Below are positions 33,067 through 42,801 of a stretch of 64,000 nucleotides of DNA, one piece after another. The position numbers and the translations under genes were made by a program. The stretch comes from Micromonospora pallida. GTDB lineage: Bacteria > Actinomycetota > Actinomycetes > Mycobacteriales > Micromonosporaceae. The notes beneath the pieces were generated by a model. The model was not told the origin of the DNA. It saw only the letters and a program-made list of their open reading frames with translations, and ran no database searches. The stretch is taken from positions 1-64,000 of the forward strand of contig NZ_FMHW01000002.1 of assembly GCF_900090325.1 (NCBI RefSeq), in the 5' to 3' direction. Each line of letters begins with the position of its first letter. The first letter of the stretch is position 1.

Positions 33067-34167
33067 TCACCTCCGCAGGCTCTCCCGCTGCCGGGGGCGC
33101 AGCAGGTCCCGGGAGCGGGCACCGACGACGGCGGGACGGCCCTCGTCCCGGGCGGCCCACACCGTCTGGCACAGCACCCGTACGCCGTCGGCCCGGTCCC
33201 CGGGACCGCCCGCCAGGACGATCTCGTTCCCCTCCCGTCGGGTGTGCCAGGGGCCGCAGGTGTGTCCGTCGTCCGAGCCCCGGATCGGCGGCGGAGCCCG
33301 GAAGAGGCCGCGCAGGTCGGTGACGACGTGGGTCGGCCGGTGCGCCGGTGGCGCGTCGAGCAGGTCGTCGACGCCGGTGACCCCGGTCAGGACGAGCACA
33401 CTGTCCAGGCCGCTGCGGTGGGCCCCCTCGACGTCGGTGGCCAACCCGTCACCGACCATCACGTGTGGACCCGGTCCGCGCCGGCAGGCGTACTCGAAGA
33501 TCGCCGGCTCCGGCTTGCCGGCGACCAGCGGCACGCGTCCGGTCGCCAGCGTGACGGCGTGCACGAGGGCGCCGTTGCCCGGCGCCATGCCGCCCTCCCG
33601 GGGCACCGCGAGGTCCAGGTTCGTGGCAATCCAGGGCAGCCCCCATGCCACGGCGTAGGACGCCTCGGCCAGTTGACGCCAGTCGACCTCGGGGGCCGAC
33701 CCCTGGACCACCGCCACCGGATCGTCGGCGGCCGTGCGGACCGGGGTCAGTCCCTCCTGGCGCAGGGCCGCCAGCACCGCCGCCCCGCCCACCGCGAGCA
33801 CCCGGGAGCCGGGCGGCACGGTGGCCGCCGTCATCGCCGCCGCCACCTGTGCCGAGGTGACCACCGAGGCGGCCGACGCGGGGACCCCGAGCCGGTCCAG
33901 CAGGGCGGCGACCTCGGACGGCGTCCGGGCGGGGTTGTTGGTGACGAAGATCCGGTCCCGTCCACGCCGGGCCAGGTCGGCGAGGGCGGGTGCGGCGTGG
34001 TCCACCGCGACCGCACCGCGATAGACCACCCCGTCCAGGTCGAACAGCATCGTGCGGTAGCGCTCGACCAGTGGGCGGTCGGCATCCCGGCCACCCGGCT
34101 CCACCGGGGTCACCGGCTCCACACGTGTCACTGGCTCCACAGGTGTCACCGGCTCCGCAGTGGTCAC
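33067..34167 (-). CDS. HAD-superfamily hydrolase, NagD type
   Basis: 366 residues from GTG 34167, overlapping the isocyanide synthase stop (GTGA). HAD motif I is MLFDLDGVVYRG, motif II VTNNPARTP, Lys in AGKPEPAIFEYACRR, and motif III VMVGDGLATDVEGAHRSGLD. The N-terminus holds a threefold VEPVT(P/R) repeat from an 18-bp tandem repeat (about 34104-34160). Tight coupling to the isocyanide synthase suggests a phosphatase step in the same pathway, perhaps on a sugar phosphate or on a phosphorylated product. Confidence 0.8.
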   Translation of the reverse strand: MTTAEPVTPVEPVTRVEPVTPVEPGGRDADRPLVERYRTMLFDLDGVVYRGAVAVDHAAPALADLARRGRDRIFVTNNPARTPSEVAALLDRLGVPASAASVVTSAQVAAAMTAATVPPGSRVLAVGGAAVLAALRQEGLTPVRTAADDPVAVVQGSAPEVDWRQLAEASYAVAWGLPWIATNLDLAVPREGGMAPGNGALVHAVTLATGRVPLVAGKPEPAIFEYACRRGPGPHVMVGDGLATDVEGAHRSGLDSVLVLTGVTGVDDLLDAPPAHRPTHVVTDLRGLFRAPPPIRGSDDGHTCGPWHTRREGNEIVLAGGPGDRADGVRVLCQTVWAARDEGRPAVVGARSRDLLRPRQRESLRR

Positions 34168-35129
34168 TCGGCGGAGTCGACCACGTAGTGGCTCGGCCGG
34201 CCGTCCCGGCACACCAGCTTGCCGGCCTTCTCGGCCTCCGCCCGGGGTAGCAGCGCGAAGCGGCCGTCGGTCCGCAGCACCGCTGCCGAGTGCCAGGGGG
34301 TCAGCCACATGTCCCGGATCTCCAGCAGCCGGATGCCGAACTTGGCCGCCCCGCAGGGCTGCGGGTGGATGGAGAGCCGGACCGACACCGGATAGTGGTC
34401 GGCGATCAGGTCGCCCCAGGCCCGGCTGCGCTGGATCACGCCGTACGCCCGCTGGCGGCAGTCCCGTTGCAGCGCGGCCTTGCTGTCGTGCCACTCGCTG
34501 ACGTCCTCGACCAGGAACCGGGTGATACCCCGGTAGAGGCTCAGCGTCTTCTCGTCGGAGCGGACCTCGTCGCGCAGGCTCTCCAGCGACTGGGCGTACT
34601 GCTCGGTCAGCAGCTTGCGCTTGCCGTCGTAGTCGTACCCGGCGTAGACGTCCTGGAGGCTGAACGCCTCGATGTGGGACAGATCGTGCCGCTCGACCAT
34701 CGCCTGGATCTCGTCGCCGTACTCGGTGATGTGGTCGTCCGGCACCCGGATCAGGTCGCCGAAGACGTGCCCGTCGGAGCAGAGCAGCATCCGCGCCCCG
34801 GGGGTGTGCACCTTGGCGACCTGGTCGCAGAGCTGGTTGAGGAACTGTAGGGAGAGCAGTTCCCCCATGTCGGGCAGGTGACCGAGGACCTTGCGGCGGT
34901 TGGGTGACTTGCACGGGAAGGCCGGCAGGGTGAACAGGATCGGTTCCTGCCGGTCGACGAAGTGCCGGATCGCCCCGAGCTGCTCGGCGAAACAGTCGGT
35001 GTGCGCGTGCTCGCCGGCCTCGGACCGGCGGTGGGGCAGGAGGAAGCGCAGGATCACGTTCGAGATCAGTTCGGCGGTGTCGCTGCCCGGGGCGTGGCCC
35101 TGCGACACGGTGGGGGTGGAGCGTGGCAT
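34164..35129 (-). CDS. isocyanide (isonitrile) synthase, PvcA/IsnA/Dit1 family
   Basis: 321 residues from ATG 35129 with GGGAGAAG as ribosome binding site. Family signatures: PILFTLPAFPCKSPNRRKVL, GHLPDMGELLSLQFLNQLCD, GARMLLCSDGHVFGDLIRVP and IHPQPCGAAKFGIRLLE. These enzymes turn the alpha-amino group of Tyr or Trp into an isonitrile using ribulose 5-phosphate. No PvcB/IsnB-type Fe(II)/oxoglutarate oxygenase is next to it; a P450 and an asparagine synthase are. Its setting among copper genes points to a copper-binding isonitrile product. Confidence 0.85.
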   Translation of the reverse strand: MPRSTPTVSQGHAPGSDTAELISNVILRFLLPHRRSEAGEHAHTDCFAEQLGAIRHFVDRQEPILFTLPAFPCKSPNRRKVLGHLPDMGELLSLQFLNQLCDQVAKVHTPGARMLLCSDGHVFGDLIRVPDDHITEYGDEIQAMVERHDLSHIEAFSLQDVYAGYDYDGKRKLLTEQYAQSLESLRDEVRSDEKTLSLYRGITRFLVEDVSEWHDSKAALQRDCRQRAYGVIQRSRAWGDLIADHYPVSVRLSIHPQPCGAAKFGIRLLEIRDMWLTPWHSAAVLRTDGRFALLPRAEAEKAGKLVCRDGRPSHYVVDSAE

Positions 35130-35229
35130 GGTCTTCTCCCAGCTGACATCACGCTACGGAAGGGGAGGGCCCGAGCCGACGACCGTCAGGCCTGGGTGAC
35201 CCAGTGGCTCGGGAGGGCGCGCGCTCGCC

Positions 35230-35253
35230 CGCGGCCGACCGGGGTCGGCCGCG
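35230..35253. repeat. 11-bp arm palindrome in the P450-isocyanide synthase gap
   Basis: CGCGGCCGACC (35230-35240) is followed after GG by its exact inverse (35243-35253). It sits inside the 154-bp gap between the P450 and isocyanide synthase genes and could be a partial terminator or an operator. No T-run follows. Confidence 0.4.
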
Positions 35254-35283
35254 TGGGACGGTCGTGGAGAGGAACCCGGTGGT

Positions 35284-36510
35284 TCAGGGTGTCGCGGTGA
35301 AGGTCACCGGCAGACGTTCGACACCCCGACCGAGGACGGCCGGAATCCAACCCAGCTCGCCCGGATCCGCGGCGAGCTTCAGGTGCGGCAGGCGACGGAG
35401 GATCGTCTCCAGCGCGATCTGGAGTTCGGTGCGGGCCAGCCCGGCGCCCGGACAGAAGTGGATGCCGTGCCCGAAGGCGATGTGCGGGTTGGGCGAGCGG
35501 GTGAGGTCGAGTTCGTCCGCCCGGTCGAACCGGGCCGGATCCCGGTTCGCGGCGGCGAGGGACACGATGACCGAGTCACCGGCGGGGATCCGGGTGCCGA
35601 ACAGGTCGGCGTCCTCCCCGAAGAACCGCCAGGTGGTCAGCTCGAAGGCACTGTCGTATCGCATCAGCTCCTCGGCGGCGCGCGGCAGCAGGGACGGATC
35701 GGCGGTGAGCTGCTCCAGCGCCTCCGGATGGGTCAGCAGGGCCACCATCGCGGTGTTGATCTGGTTGGTCATCGGCTCCTGCCCGGCCACCAGGAGCTGG
35801 AAGATCATCGAGGCGAGTTCCTCGTCGCTCAACCGGCCGTCGTCGTTGGCCTCGACCAGCCTGGCGAGGAGGTCGTCGCCGGGATCGGCCCGCCGGTCCG
35901 CCACCACCTCGGCGATGTACGCCTGGAGGCCGTGCAGCAGGCCGATGTAGTGCGCGCGGTGCGGCGACTTGGGGCCGACCGGCTGGACCACCCGGCACCA
36001 CTCCCGCCGGAACCTCCGCGCGAGGTGGGGCGGCAGGCCGATCACCGTGCTCAGCACCAGGAACGGGAACCTGGCGCTGAAGCTCTCGACCAGGTCACCG
36101 TGCCCGACCGGGGCCAGGTCGTCGAGGAGTTCGTCGGCCATGGCCTGGAACTGCGGCCGGAGCGCCTCGAGGCGTCGGGGGTTGAGCGCCTCGGTGACGA
36201 ACCGCCGCATGAACGTGTGCTTGGGCGGGTCCTGGTGCAGCAGGTGGACCTGGAGTTGTGAGTGCTGCGGCTCCGGCATGATGGCGGCGAGACTGCGCCA
36301 GGCGTCGTTACCCAGGTCGTGGTTCTTGCCCAACCGGGGATCGGTCAGGGTACGCACCGCCGCCTCGTAACCCGTGACGAGCCAACCCCGCACGCCGCTC
36401 GGGAACTCGACGGGATGGACCTCGCCCTTGTCACGTAGCTGCTGGTAGGTGCCGTACGGGCAGCGCTTGAACTCCGGCCCGTAGAGCGGATAGGCCTGCT
36501 CTGACGTCAT
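35284..36510 (-). CDS. cytochrome P450
   Basis: 408 residues from ATG 36510. Heme-binding loop FGHGIHFCPGAGLARTE with Cys353; ExxR motif EELMR at about 280-284; I-helix VAGQEPMTNQI at 241, where the usual AGxxT is AGQEPMT, so the oxygen-activating Thr is shifted or missing. Soluble bacterial class I type. It is 25 bp from asnB and 154 bp from the isocyanide synthase gene. In fungal xanthocillin pathways a P450 dimerises isonitriles; that role, or hydroxylation or decarboxylation, is possible here. Confidence 0.88.
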   Translation of the reverse strand: MTSEQAYPLYGPEFKRCPYGTYQQLRDKGEVHPVEFPSGVRGWLVTGYEAAVRTLTDPRLGKNHDLGNDAWRSLAAIMPEPQHSQLQVHLLHQDPPKHTFMRRFVTEALNPRRLEALRPQFQAMADELLDDLAPVGHGDLVESFSARFPFLVLSTVIGLPPHLARRFRREWCRVVQPVGPKSPHRAHYIGLLHGLQAYIAEVVADRRADPGDDLLARLVEANDDGRLSDEELASMIFQLLVAGQEPMTNQINTAMVALLTHPEALEQLTADPSLLPRAAEELMRYDSAFELTTWRFFGEDADLFGTRIPAGDSVIVSLAAANRDPARFDRADELDLTRSPNPHIAFGHGIHFCPGAGLARTELQIALETILRRLPHLKLAADPGELGWIPAVLGRGVERLPVTFTATP

Positions 36511-36535
36511 CGGTGTCTCCAGGTCGGCGGCGGGC

Positions 36536-38373
36536 TCAGAGGACGAGGGTGGGGTTGTAGTACCCGAGCCAGAGGGAGAGGTCGATGACCCGCTCCAGGC
36601 GGAGCCGGTGGCCCCAGCCGAGCTTCTCCGGCGGCACCTCCAGCGCCGGCTGGATCCCGTTGACGTCGACGATCTCCCGCAGGGCACTGTGCGGGTCCTT
36701 GAGCGCATCGGCGGCCTGCTGCTGGACGCCGTGGTTGTACCGGACGTCGTGGGTGGAGGGGTAGTGGTTCTTGAGCCGGTCGAGCACCGACTGGGGCACC
36801 AGGCCCGTGGCGACCGAGCGCAGCAGGCTCTTCTCCCGACCGTCGAAGGTCTTCATCGCCCACGGCGCGTTGAAGACGTACTCCACCAGCCGGTGGTCGC
36901 AGTAGGGGACCCGGACTTCCAGGCCCACCGCCATGCTGAGCCGGTCCTTGCGGTGCAGGAGCTGCCGCAGCCAGCGGGTGAGGCTGAGGTGGAGCAGTTC
37001 CCGGATGCGCCGGTCCTCCGGCGTCTCCCCGTCGAGCACCGGGACGGCCGCGATGGAGTCGCGGTAGGCGTCCTCCTGGAACTCACGTAGCCGCAGTTTG
37101 GCGGAGAGGTCCGGGTGCAGGGGCATGGCCTGCCGGTCGTTGGTGACCAGCAGCCAGGGGAACGTCTGGGCGGCGATCGTCTCCGGCGAGTGGAACCAGG
37201 GGTACCCGCCGAAGACCTCGTCCGCGGCCTCCCCGGAGAGCGCGACCGTGGAGGTCCGCCTGATCTCACCGAAGAGCAGGTAGAGGGACGTGTCCATGTC
37301 CCCGACGCCGATCGGCGAATCGCGGGCCACCACGACGGCCTGCCGGTTCTCCAGGTCGAGGAGCCGGTCCGGGTCGAGCAGGATGGTGTGGTGGTCCGAG
37401 CCGATGAACTCGCCCGCCTCCCGGGCGAACGGCGCGTCGGGGCTGGAGCGGAGGACGTCCGCGGTGAAGTGTTCCTGCTGGTCGTGGTAGTCCACGGCGA
37501 ACGAGCGGATCCGGTCCTCCGCGCCTTCCGTCCGCTGGAGTTCCCGGTTGAGCAGTGCGGTCAGCACGGTGGAGTCCAGCCCGCCGGAGAGCAGCGTGCA
37601 CCGGGGCACGTCGGCCTCGAGCTGGCGGTGCGCGCTGTCGGTGAGCAGGTGCCGCACCTGCTCCAGGGTGGTGGGCAGGTCGTCGGTGTGCGGGCGGGCC
37701 TCGAGCTGCCAGTACGTCCGCTGGGTCAGACCCGAGCGGTCCAGCCGGACGATCGACCCCGGCAGCACCTCCCGGATGTCCGCCCAGACCGAGGGCCCGG
37801 TGTTGAACAGCAGGCTGTACGCCTCACGGATGCCGTCGAGGTCGACGCGGGGTTCGACCTCGGGGTGCGCCAGGATCGCCTTCGGCTCGGAACCGAACAC
37901 CACCCCGCCGGCGGTCGTGGCGTAGTACAGGGGCTTGATGCCCAGTCGGTCGCGGACCAGGATCAGGGACTGGCGACGTTGGTCCCAGACGGCGAAGGCG
38001 TACATGCCGTTGAGCCGGTGCACCATCGCCTCGCCCCACTCGAGGTAGGCCCGGAGCACCACCTCGGTGTCGCTCTGCGTCCGGAAGGGGTGGCCGAGCC
38101 GGCGCAGCTCGTCCCGGAGTTCCACGAAGTTGTAGACCTCGCCGCTGTAGGTGAGCACCACCTCGGCATCCGCGACCCGGGCGGCCATCGGCTGCTGTCC
38201 ACCGACGATGTCGATGACCGCGAGCCGGCGGTGGCCGATGGCGGCGTGTTCATCGAGCCACGTTCCACCCGCGTCCGGGCCCCGGGGGCCATGGTGGCGA
38301 CCATCGCGTCGAGCACCTGGCGCTCCGACCGTAGATCGCGGTCGAAGGAGACCCAGCCGGTGATTCCGCACAT
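36536..38373 (-). CDS. asnB: asparagine synthase-like glutamine amidotransferase, N-terminal frameshift
   Basis: From ATG 38373 the frame reads MCGITGWVSFDRDL with the catalytic Cys2, up to VATMAP. There the frame shifts at a G5/C5 run (about 38282-38286) and resumes as RGPDAGGTWLDEHAAIGHRR to the stop at 36536. One extra C restores a normal protein of about 612 residues. The glutaminase domain (1-200) is followed by the synthetase domain with the PPi loop LLSGGLDSTVLTALL and SGEAADEVFGGYPWF. In metabolite clusters such enzymes form amides from carboxylates. First gene of the leftward arm. Confidence 0.85.
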
Positions 38374-38537
38374 GTTTTCCCCTCTGGCGTAGGCGGGTAT
38401 GGACATTTCGGGCAATCGCCCATGCAACGGCCGGTGCACCCCACGGCGAGCCCGCCCGGAGGACTGAATGTAACGCTCAATCATGGAGCGGTCACTCAGT
38501 GAATCTTGAGCGATGCGTGACGAGTTAATCACACGCG

Positions 38538-38551
38538 GGAACTTTTCCGCC
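38538..38551. promoter_or_regulatory. GGGAACTTTTCCG element, copy 1
   Basis: CGGGAACTTTTCCG is an inverted repeat GGAA-CTT-TTCC. It lies about 165 bp upstream of asnB in the divergent region. Related copies occur at 38715, 40400 and 40501, all upstream of genes of this locus. Confidence 0.55.
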
Positions 38552-38714
38552 GCGACGGACGACGCGGGTGGATCATCGACGGCGATAGATGTAGATCTAT
38601 GTCGATTTGGTCGACGAGCGGTGCGGTGACGAGCGGCGAGTCGACACGGGATCTTCCTGTCGCGCCGCCGGTCGGTCCGTAGTGCGGCATCTTCTCAGTC
38701 CTGAAGAAATGGCT

Positions 38715-38729
38715 GGGAACTATTTGCCC
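38715..38729. promoter_or_regulatory. GGGAACTATTTGCCC element, diverged copy 2
   Basis: GGGAACTATTTGCCC keeps the GGGAACT half and a partly matching inverse half. It sits about 180 bp upstream of the MFS gene. It is weaker than the other copies. Confidence 0.35.
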
Positions 38730-38907
38730 TGACCGGGCGACCGTGCGCCCGAACAAGCAATTACGCCGTCCGTTCCCCGGATGTCGGCCGTTGGTCCGGG
38801 CTCGGCGAAGTTGCGGTGACAGCCGGTGGGGAAGGAACTGGCGATCATCGACGTCTGTCGTCGCATTCGTCGGGAACCGCAGGCCACTCCGGAACGACCA
38901 GTACCGT

Positions 38908-40368
38908 ATGAGAACTGATGCGGAAGACGGGGAAAGCCGCCCACCAGTGCCATCGCGGGGCAGCGGACAGCCCGTGACTCCGGTTCGGGACAGGTGGCTG
39001 CTGGTCTACGCCGCGGGGGCGGTGGTGTTCGTCGCGATGCTCGAGACCAGCATCGTCAACGTGGCGCTGCCGGCGATCCGCGACGACCTCGGCAGCGATC
39101 CGGCGCTCACCCAGTGGACGGTCCTGGCCTACCTGTTGCCGGTGGTCGCCCTGGTGCTGCCAGCCGGACGGTGGCTGGACCGGGTGGGCAAGCGGGTCGC
39201 CCTCGTCGTCTCCGTCGGCGGGTTCGCCGTCGCCAGCGCCGCCGCCGGGCTCGCGCCGGGCATCGGGTTCCTCGTGGCGGCGCGGGTCGCCCAGGGCGTC
39301 TGCGCGGCGGTGATGTTCGCCCTCATGCCGGTGCTGGCCACGCTCGCCGTCCGTCCCGAAGCACGGGGACGGGCGATGAGCGTGCTGGCCACCCTCGGAC
39401 CGCTGGGCGCGGTGACGGGTCCACCGCTGGGCGGGCTGCTGCTCGGGGTGGCCGGCTGGCGACCGGTCTTCTTCGCGGTGGTTCCGGTCGCCGTCGCGAT
39501 CGTTCTCGTCGGGGTGTTCGCGATGCCCGACGACGGGCCGTTGGCCGTGCCGGACCGCCACTGGCTCGCCGAGGCGGCGTTGCTCGCGGTGGGGGCGGGG
39601 GTGCTGCTGGTCGCCCTGACCAGGACCGCGGAGGCTGGCCCGGAGTGGCTCCTGCTGCTGCTCCCCGCTGCGGTGGTCATGGGGCTCTGGTGGCGGATGC
39701 CGGCCAGCCGGCCGGTGACGACCCTGCTGAACGTCTCCGGCGTCTTCGCCGGCCACGTCGCCGTCCTGCTGCTCGCCCTCGGCTTCGCCGTGATGCAGTT
39801 CCTCCTGCCGTTCTACCTGGGCGACGTCGTCGACGTCGGACCGGAGGCGACCGGGCTCACCATGCTCGCCTTCGCCGTCGGCATGGGCGTGGCCGGTCCG
39901 GTCGGTGGCGTGCTCGCCGACCGCTGGGGCGCCTGGCGGGCGGGCGCGGTGGGCGCGGTCGTGGTGACCGTGGGCCTCCTGCTGGTCCAACCGCTGTCCC
40001 CCGGGTGGGAACCCCTCGACGTGGTCTGGCGGCTCGCGCTGGCCGGGATCGGGATGGGCCTGTACGGCGGGCCGGTCCAGGCGATGGTGATGACCGCTGC
40101 CCCACGTGCTCTGATCGCGACCACGGGCGGAACGATCCAACTGGCCCGGAACCTGGGGTTCGCCCTCGGGCCGGCGGTCGCCACCACCGTCTGGGCGGTC
40201 GACCGTTACTCGGACACCGGCATGCGTACGGCACTGGCGGTGGGCGTACTCGCCGCCGGCTGCGGTGCCCTGACGTTGGGCGCGCACTGGTGGCGAAGGG
40301 CCCGAAACCGCTCCGCCACCGTCGATCCGGGCCGGCAGCCGGTGCCCGAACGGAGTTCGTCGAGGTAG
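38908..40368 (+). CDS. MFS transporter, DHA2 (14-TM) type
   Basis: 486 residues if started at ATG 38908 (MRTDAEDGESRPP); a GTG at 38974 near the first helix is an alternative. About 14 membrane helices. Motif A occurs as LDRVGKRVALVVSVGG, and motif C-like glycines as LGPLGAVTGPPLGGLLLGV. Such antiporters export small metabolites. Being the first gene of the rightward arm, it most likely exports the isonitrile product. Confidence 0.85.
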   Translation: MRTDAEDGESRPPVPSRGSGQPVTPVRDRWLLVYAAGAVVFVAMLETSIVNVALPAIRDDLGSDPALTQWTVLAYLLPVVALVLPAGRWLDRVGKRVALVVSVGGFAVASAAAGLAPGIGFLVAARVAQGVCAAVMFALMPVLATLAVRPEARGRAMSVLATLGPLGAVTGPPLGGLLLGVAGWRPVFFAVVPVAVAIVLVGVFAMPDDGPLAVPDRHWLAEAALLAVGAGVLLVALTRTAEAGPEWLLLLLPAAVVMGLWWRMPASRPVTTLLNVSGVFAGHVAVLLLALGFAVMQFLLPFYLGDVVDVGPEATGLTMLAFAVGMGVAGPVGGVLADRWGAWRAGAVGAVVVTVGLLLVQPLSPGWEPLDVVWRLALAGIGMGLYGGPVQAMVMTAAPRALIATTGGTIQLARNLGFALGPAVATTVWAVDRYSDTGMRTALAVGVLAAGCGALTLGAHWWRRARNRSATVDPGRQPVPERSSSR

Positions 40369-40399
40369 CGGACATCCGTTCCTGCTGTCAGAAAACCGA

Positions 40400-40412
40400 C
40401 GGAACTTTTCCG
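40400..40412. promoter_or_regulatory. GGAACTTTTCC element, copy 3
   Basis: GGAACTTTTCC (40401-40411) lies in a longer partial palindrome, CGAC before and GTCG after. It is 190 bp upstream of the binding-protein gene, in the 232-bp gap after the MFS gene. Confidence 0.55.
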
Positions 40413-40500
40413 GTCGAGACGGGGCGTCGTCCCGGCCTCGAATGCGGTCGGTTCCGATTGGCCCGGCCGGCTCACCTGATCGGGGGAAGGAAACCACCGT

Positions 40501-40513
40501 GGGAACTTTCCCC
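40501..40513. promoter_or_regulatory. GGGAACTTTCCCC element, copy 4
   Basis: GGGAACTTTCCCC, again a GGAA/TTCC inverted repeat with a one-base shorter spacer, 88 bp before the start of the ABC binding-protein gene. Two copies in one short gap suggest cooperative binding. Confidence 0.5.
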
Positions 40514-40600
40514 CGCACCCGTTCGACCAATGGGCGACAGCCGGAACTCATACGTCATGGCTGATGTGGCGATGAAAGTGACCTTGGGGGTTCATCGATC

Positions 40601-41716
40601 ATGATCTGGAGAGCGAAATTGCCGTCCCTGGCGGGGGTGGTGGCACTGGCAGTCGCCCTGGCCGGCTGTGGCAACAGCGCGGCCGGCGGGCCTGACGGCT
40701 CGGGTCCCACGCCGAACGCGCCGGCGGTGACCGCGCCCTCCACGTACACGACGGTGCCTGCGGAAGGGCGGACCAGCTACCCGCTCGAGGTCGACAACTG
40801 CGGCGTGAAGCTCCGCTTCGAGAAAGCCCCGCAACGGGTGCTCATCCTCAACGGCACGTCGGTGGCCGAGGCGCAGTACTTTGTCCTGCTCGGGCTCCAG
40901 GACCGGGTGTTGGCCAACGCCCAGTCGTACGGGGTGCTCGACGACCCCGGCATGCCCGCGGCGGTGCAGGGCCTGCCCAAGGGCGGGCTGAAGATGAACA
41001 CGAACTTCGACGTGCCCCGGGAACAGGTTCTCGCGCTCAAGCCGGACCTGGTCGTGTCCGCCTGGTCCGGTGGCTTCGACGCCAGATCCGGCTTCGCCAC
41101 CCGGGAGGAGCTCAGTCGGGCCGGCATCGCCTCCTGGGTTCCCCCGTTCCACTGCGCCTACGGCAAGGCCGACGCCACCGAGGCCGAGAAGCGCGCGTTC
41201 ACCGCGCAGTCGATCACCTCGGGGTTCGAGACGCTCACTGCCCTCGGGGAGATCTTCGACGTCCCGCAGCACGCCGCCACGGTGGTCGACGGACTGCGCA
41301 AGCGGGTGACGGCGGTCCGGACGAGCATGGCGGGTCAACCCCGGAAGAACATGATCGTCGCGTTTCCCGGCATGTCGATGATGACGGCACAGGGAGTGCC
41401 GGCCGTGCTCTCCACCGGGGTGGCCGACGACGTCGTCGCCGCCGCCGGGGGCGTCAGCCCCTTCGCCGGGCGGGGCACCGCCGCGATGGCCGCGCTCAGC
41501 CGTGAGGAGTTGGCCGACACCCCGGTGGACATCCTGGTCCTGGGCCTGTTCACCCGGGACGAACGCCCCGAAGAGGAAGCGGAGAAGCTGTTCAAGGCGT
41601 TCCCGCAGTGGTCCGCGTCGAAGACGAGGTCCTTCGTCGCCATCGGCGACGGGGCGTACCCGGGGCCGTCGAACGTGTACGCGGTGGAGAAGATCGCCAA
41701 GGCGGTGCGCGGTTGA
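40601..41716 (+). CDS. ABC importer substrate-binding lipoprotein (FecB/BtuF class)
   Basis: 371 residues. The signal peptide ends in a lipobox LAGCG (VALAVALAGCGNSA), so it is a lipoprotein. Core: VLILNGTSVAEAQYFVLLGL, VPREQVLALKPDLVVSAWSG, VPAVLSTGVADDVVAAAGG. The class binds metal chelates such as siderophores or cobalamin. With the permease and ATPase that follow it forms a complete uptake system; by context the ligand may be a copper-isonitrile complex. Confidence 0.87.
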   Translation: MIWRAKLPSLAGVVALAVALAGCGNSAAGGPDGSGPTPNAPAVTAPSTYTTVPAEGRTSYPLEVDNCGVKLRFEKAPQRVLILNGTSVAEAQYFVLLGLQDRVLANAQSYGVLDDPGMPAAVQGLPKGGLKMNTNFDVPREQVLALKPDLVVSAWSGGFDARSGFATREELSRAGIASWVPPFHCAYGKADATEAEKRAFTAQSITSGFETLTALGEIFDVPQHAATVVDGLRKRVTAVRTSMAGQPRKNMIVAFPGMSMMTAQGVPAVLSTGVADDVVAAAGGVSPFAGRGTAAMAALSREELADTPVDILVLGLFTRDERPEEEAEKLFKAFPQWSASKTRSFVAIGDGAYPGPSNVYAVEKIAKAVRG

Positions 41717-42801
41717 GCACCGACCTCCGTACCCGTGACCCGGCGACCCCGCCCGGCCCGCTCCCGTCGCGGCGCCACGCCCGATCCCGAGCGGCCCTGG
41801 CGCTGGCGGTGGTGACGGTCGGCCTGGTGCTGGCCGTGCCGGTGGCGATCTCCGTCGGCACGGTCGCCGTCCCGGTCGACGAGGTGTGGCGGATCGTCGG
41901 CGTCAACCTCTTCGGTGACCCCGCCGACCTCGATCCGATCCGCAACCAGATCGTCTGGGACTTCCGTACCCCCCGGGTGCTGCTCGCCGCCGTCACCGGA
42001 GCAGGGCTCAGTGTGGCCGGCGTCTGCCTCCAGGCGCTGGTCCGCAATCCGCTCGCCGACCCGTACGTCCTGGGGGTCTCCTCCGGGGCCGCGCTCGGCG
42101 CGGTCCTGGTGCTCACCTTCGGGTCCGCCGCGCTGGCCGGGGCGAGCGTGGCGGCGGCTGCCTTCGTCTCCGCCCTGGCGACCCTGGCGGCGGTGTTCCT
42201 GCTCGCCCAACGGTCCGGACGGCTGGCCGCCACCCGGCTCGTGCTGGCCGGGGTCGCGGTCTCCTACCTCGCCACCGCAGCGACCAGCTACGTGCAGTTG
42301 CGGGCCAATCCCAACGAGCTGCGCGGCATCATGTTCTGGCTGCTCGGCAGCGTCGCCGGGGCCAACTGGGGGCAACTCGGCATCCCCGCTGCGGTGATCG
42401 CCGTCACCATGGTCTGGTTGATCCTCCAGGGGCGGGCCCTCAACGCCCTGGCCACCGGGGACGAGAGCGCGGCGGCGCTGGGCGTCGGTGTGCACCGGCT
42501 CCGGCTGATGCTGCTGGCGGTGTCGGCGCTGCTGACGGCGGTGTCCGTGGCGGTGGCCGGCGGGGTGGGGTTCGTGGGTCTGATGATCCCGCACATGGTC
42601 CGGTTCGTGATCGGCCCGGACCACCGCCGGGTGCTGCCGCTCAGCGCGCTCGGTGGTGCCCTCTTCCTCGTCTTGGTCGACCTGGGTACCCGGGCCGTCG
42701 ACCCGCCGAACGAGTACCCCCTCGGCGTGTTCACCGCGGCCATCGGCGCGCCCTTCTTCCTGTGGCTGTTGCGCCGTAACGCACGAGGGGCGGTGACCTG
42801 A
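41713..42801 (+). CDS. ABC importer permease (FecCD/BtuC family)
   Basis: 362 residues from TTG 41713, overlapping the upstream stop. About ten helices; family signatures [40 protein letters not shown], and the coupling loop [20 protein letters not shown] with [19 protein letters not shown]. It makes the membrane channel of the chelate importer. Its stop overlaps the ATPase ATG. Confidence 0.9.
   Translation: MSTDLRTRDPATPPGPLPSRRHARSRAALALAVVTVGLVLAVPVAISVGTVAVPVDEVWRIVGVNLFGDPADLDPIRNQIVWDFRTPRVLLAAVTGAGLSVAGVCLQALVRNPLADPYVLGVSSGAALGAVLVLTFGSAALAGASVAAAAFVSALATLAAVFLLAQRSGRLAATRLVLAGVAVSYLATAATSYVQLRANPNELRGIMFWLLGSVAGANWGQLGIPAAVIAVTMVWLILQGRALNALATGDESAAALGVGVHRLRLMLLAVSALLTAVSVAVAGGVGFVGLMIPHMVRFVIGPDHRRVLPLSALGGALFLVLVDLGTRAVDPPNEYPLGVFTAAIGAPFFLWLLRRNARGAVT

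Larger units (their letters stand above)
38374..38907. promoter_or_regulatory. divergent promoter region of the isonitrile/copper locus
   Basis: 534 bp without a gene, more AT-rich than its flanks, between asnB (leftward) and the MFS gene (rightward). It holds TCACT-C-AGTGA (38492-38502) flanked by CGCTCAA (38474-38480) and TTGAGCG (38508-38514, approximate), and two copies of the GGAA-n-TTCC element listed separately. Both arms are probably controlled from here. Confidence 0.55.
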
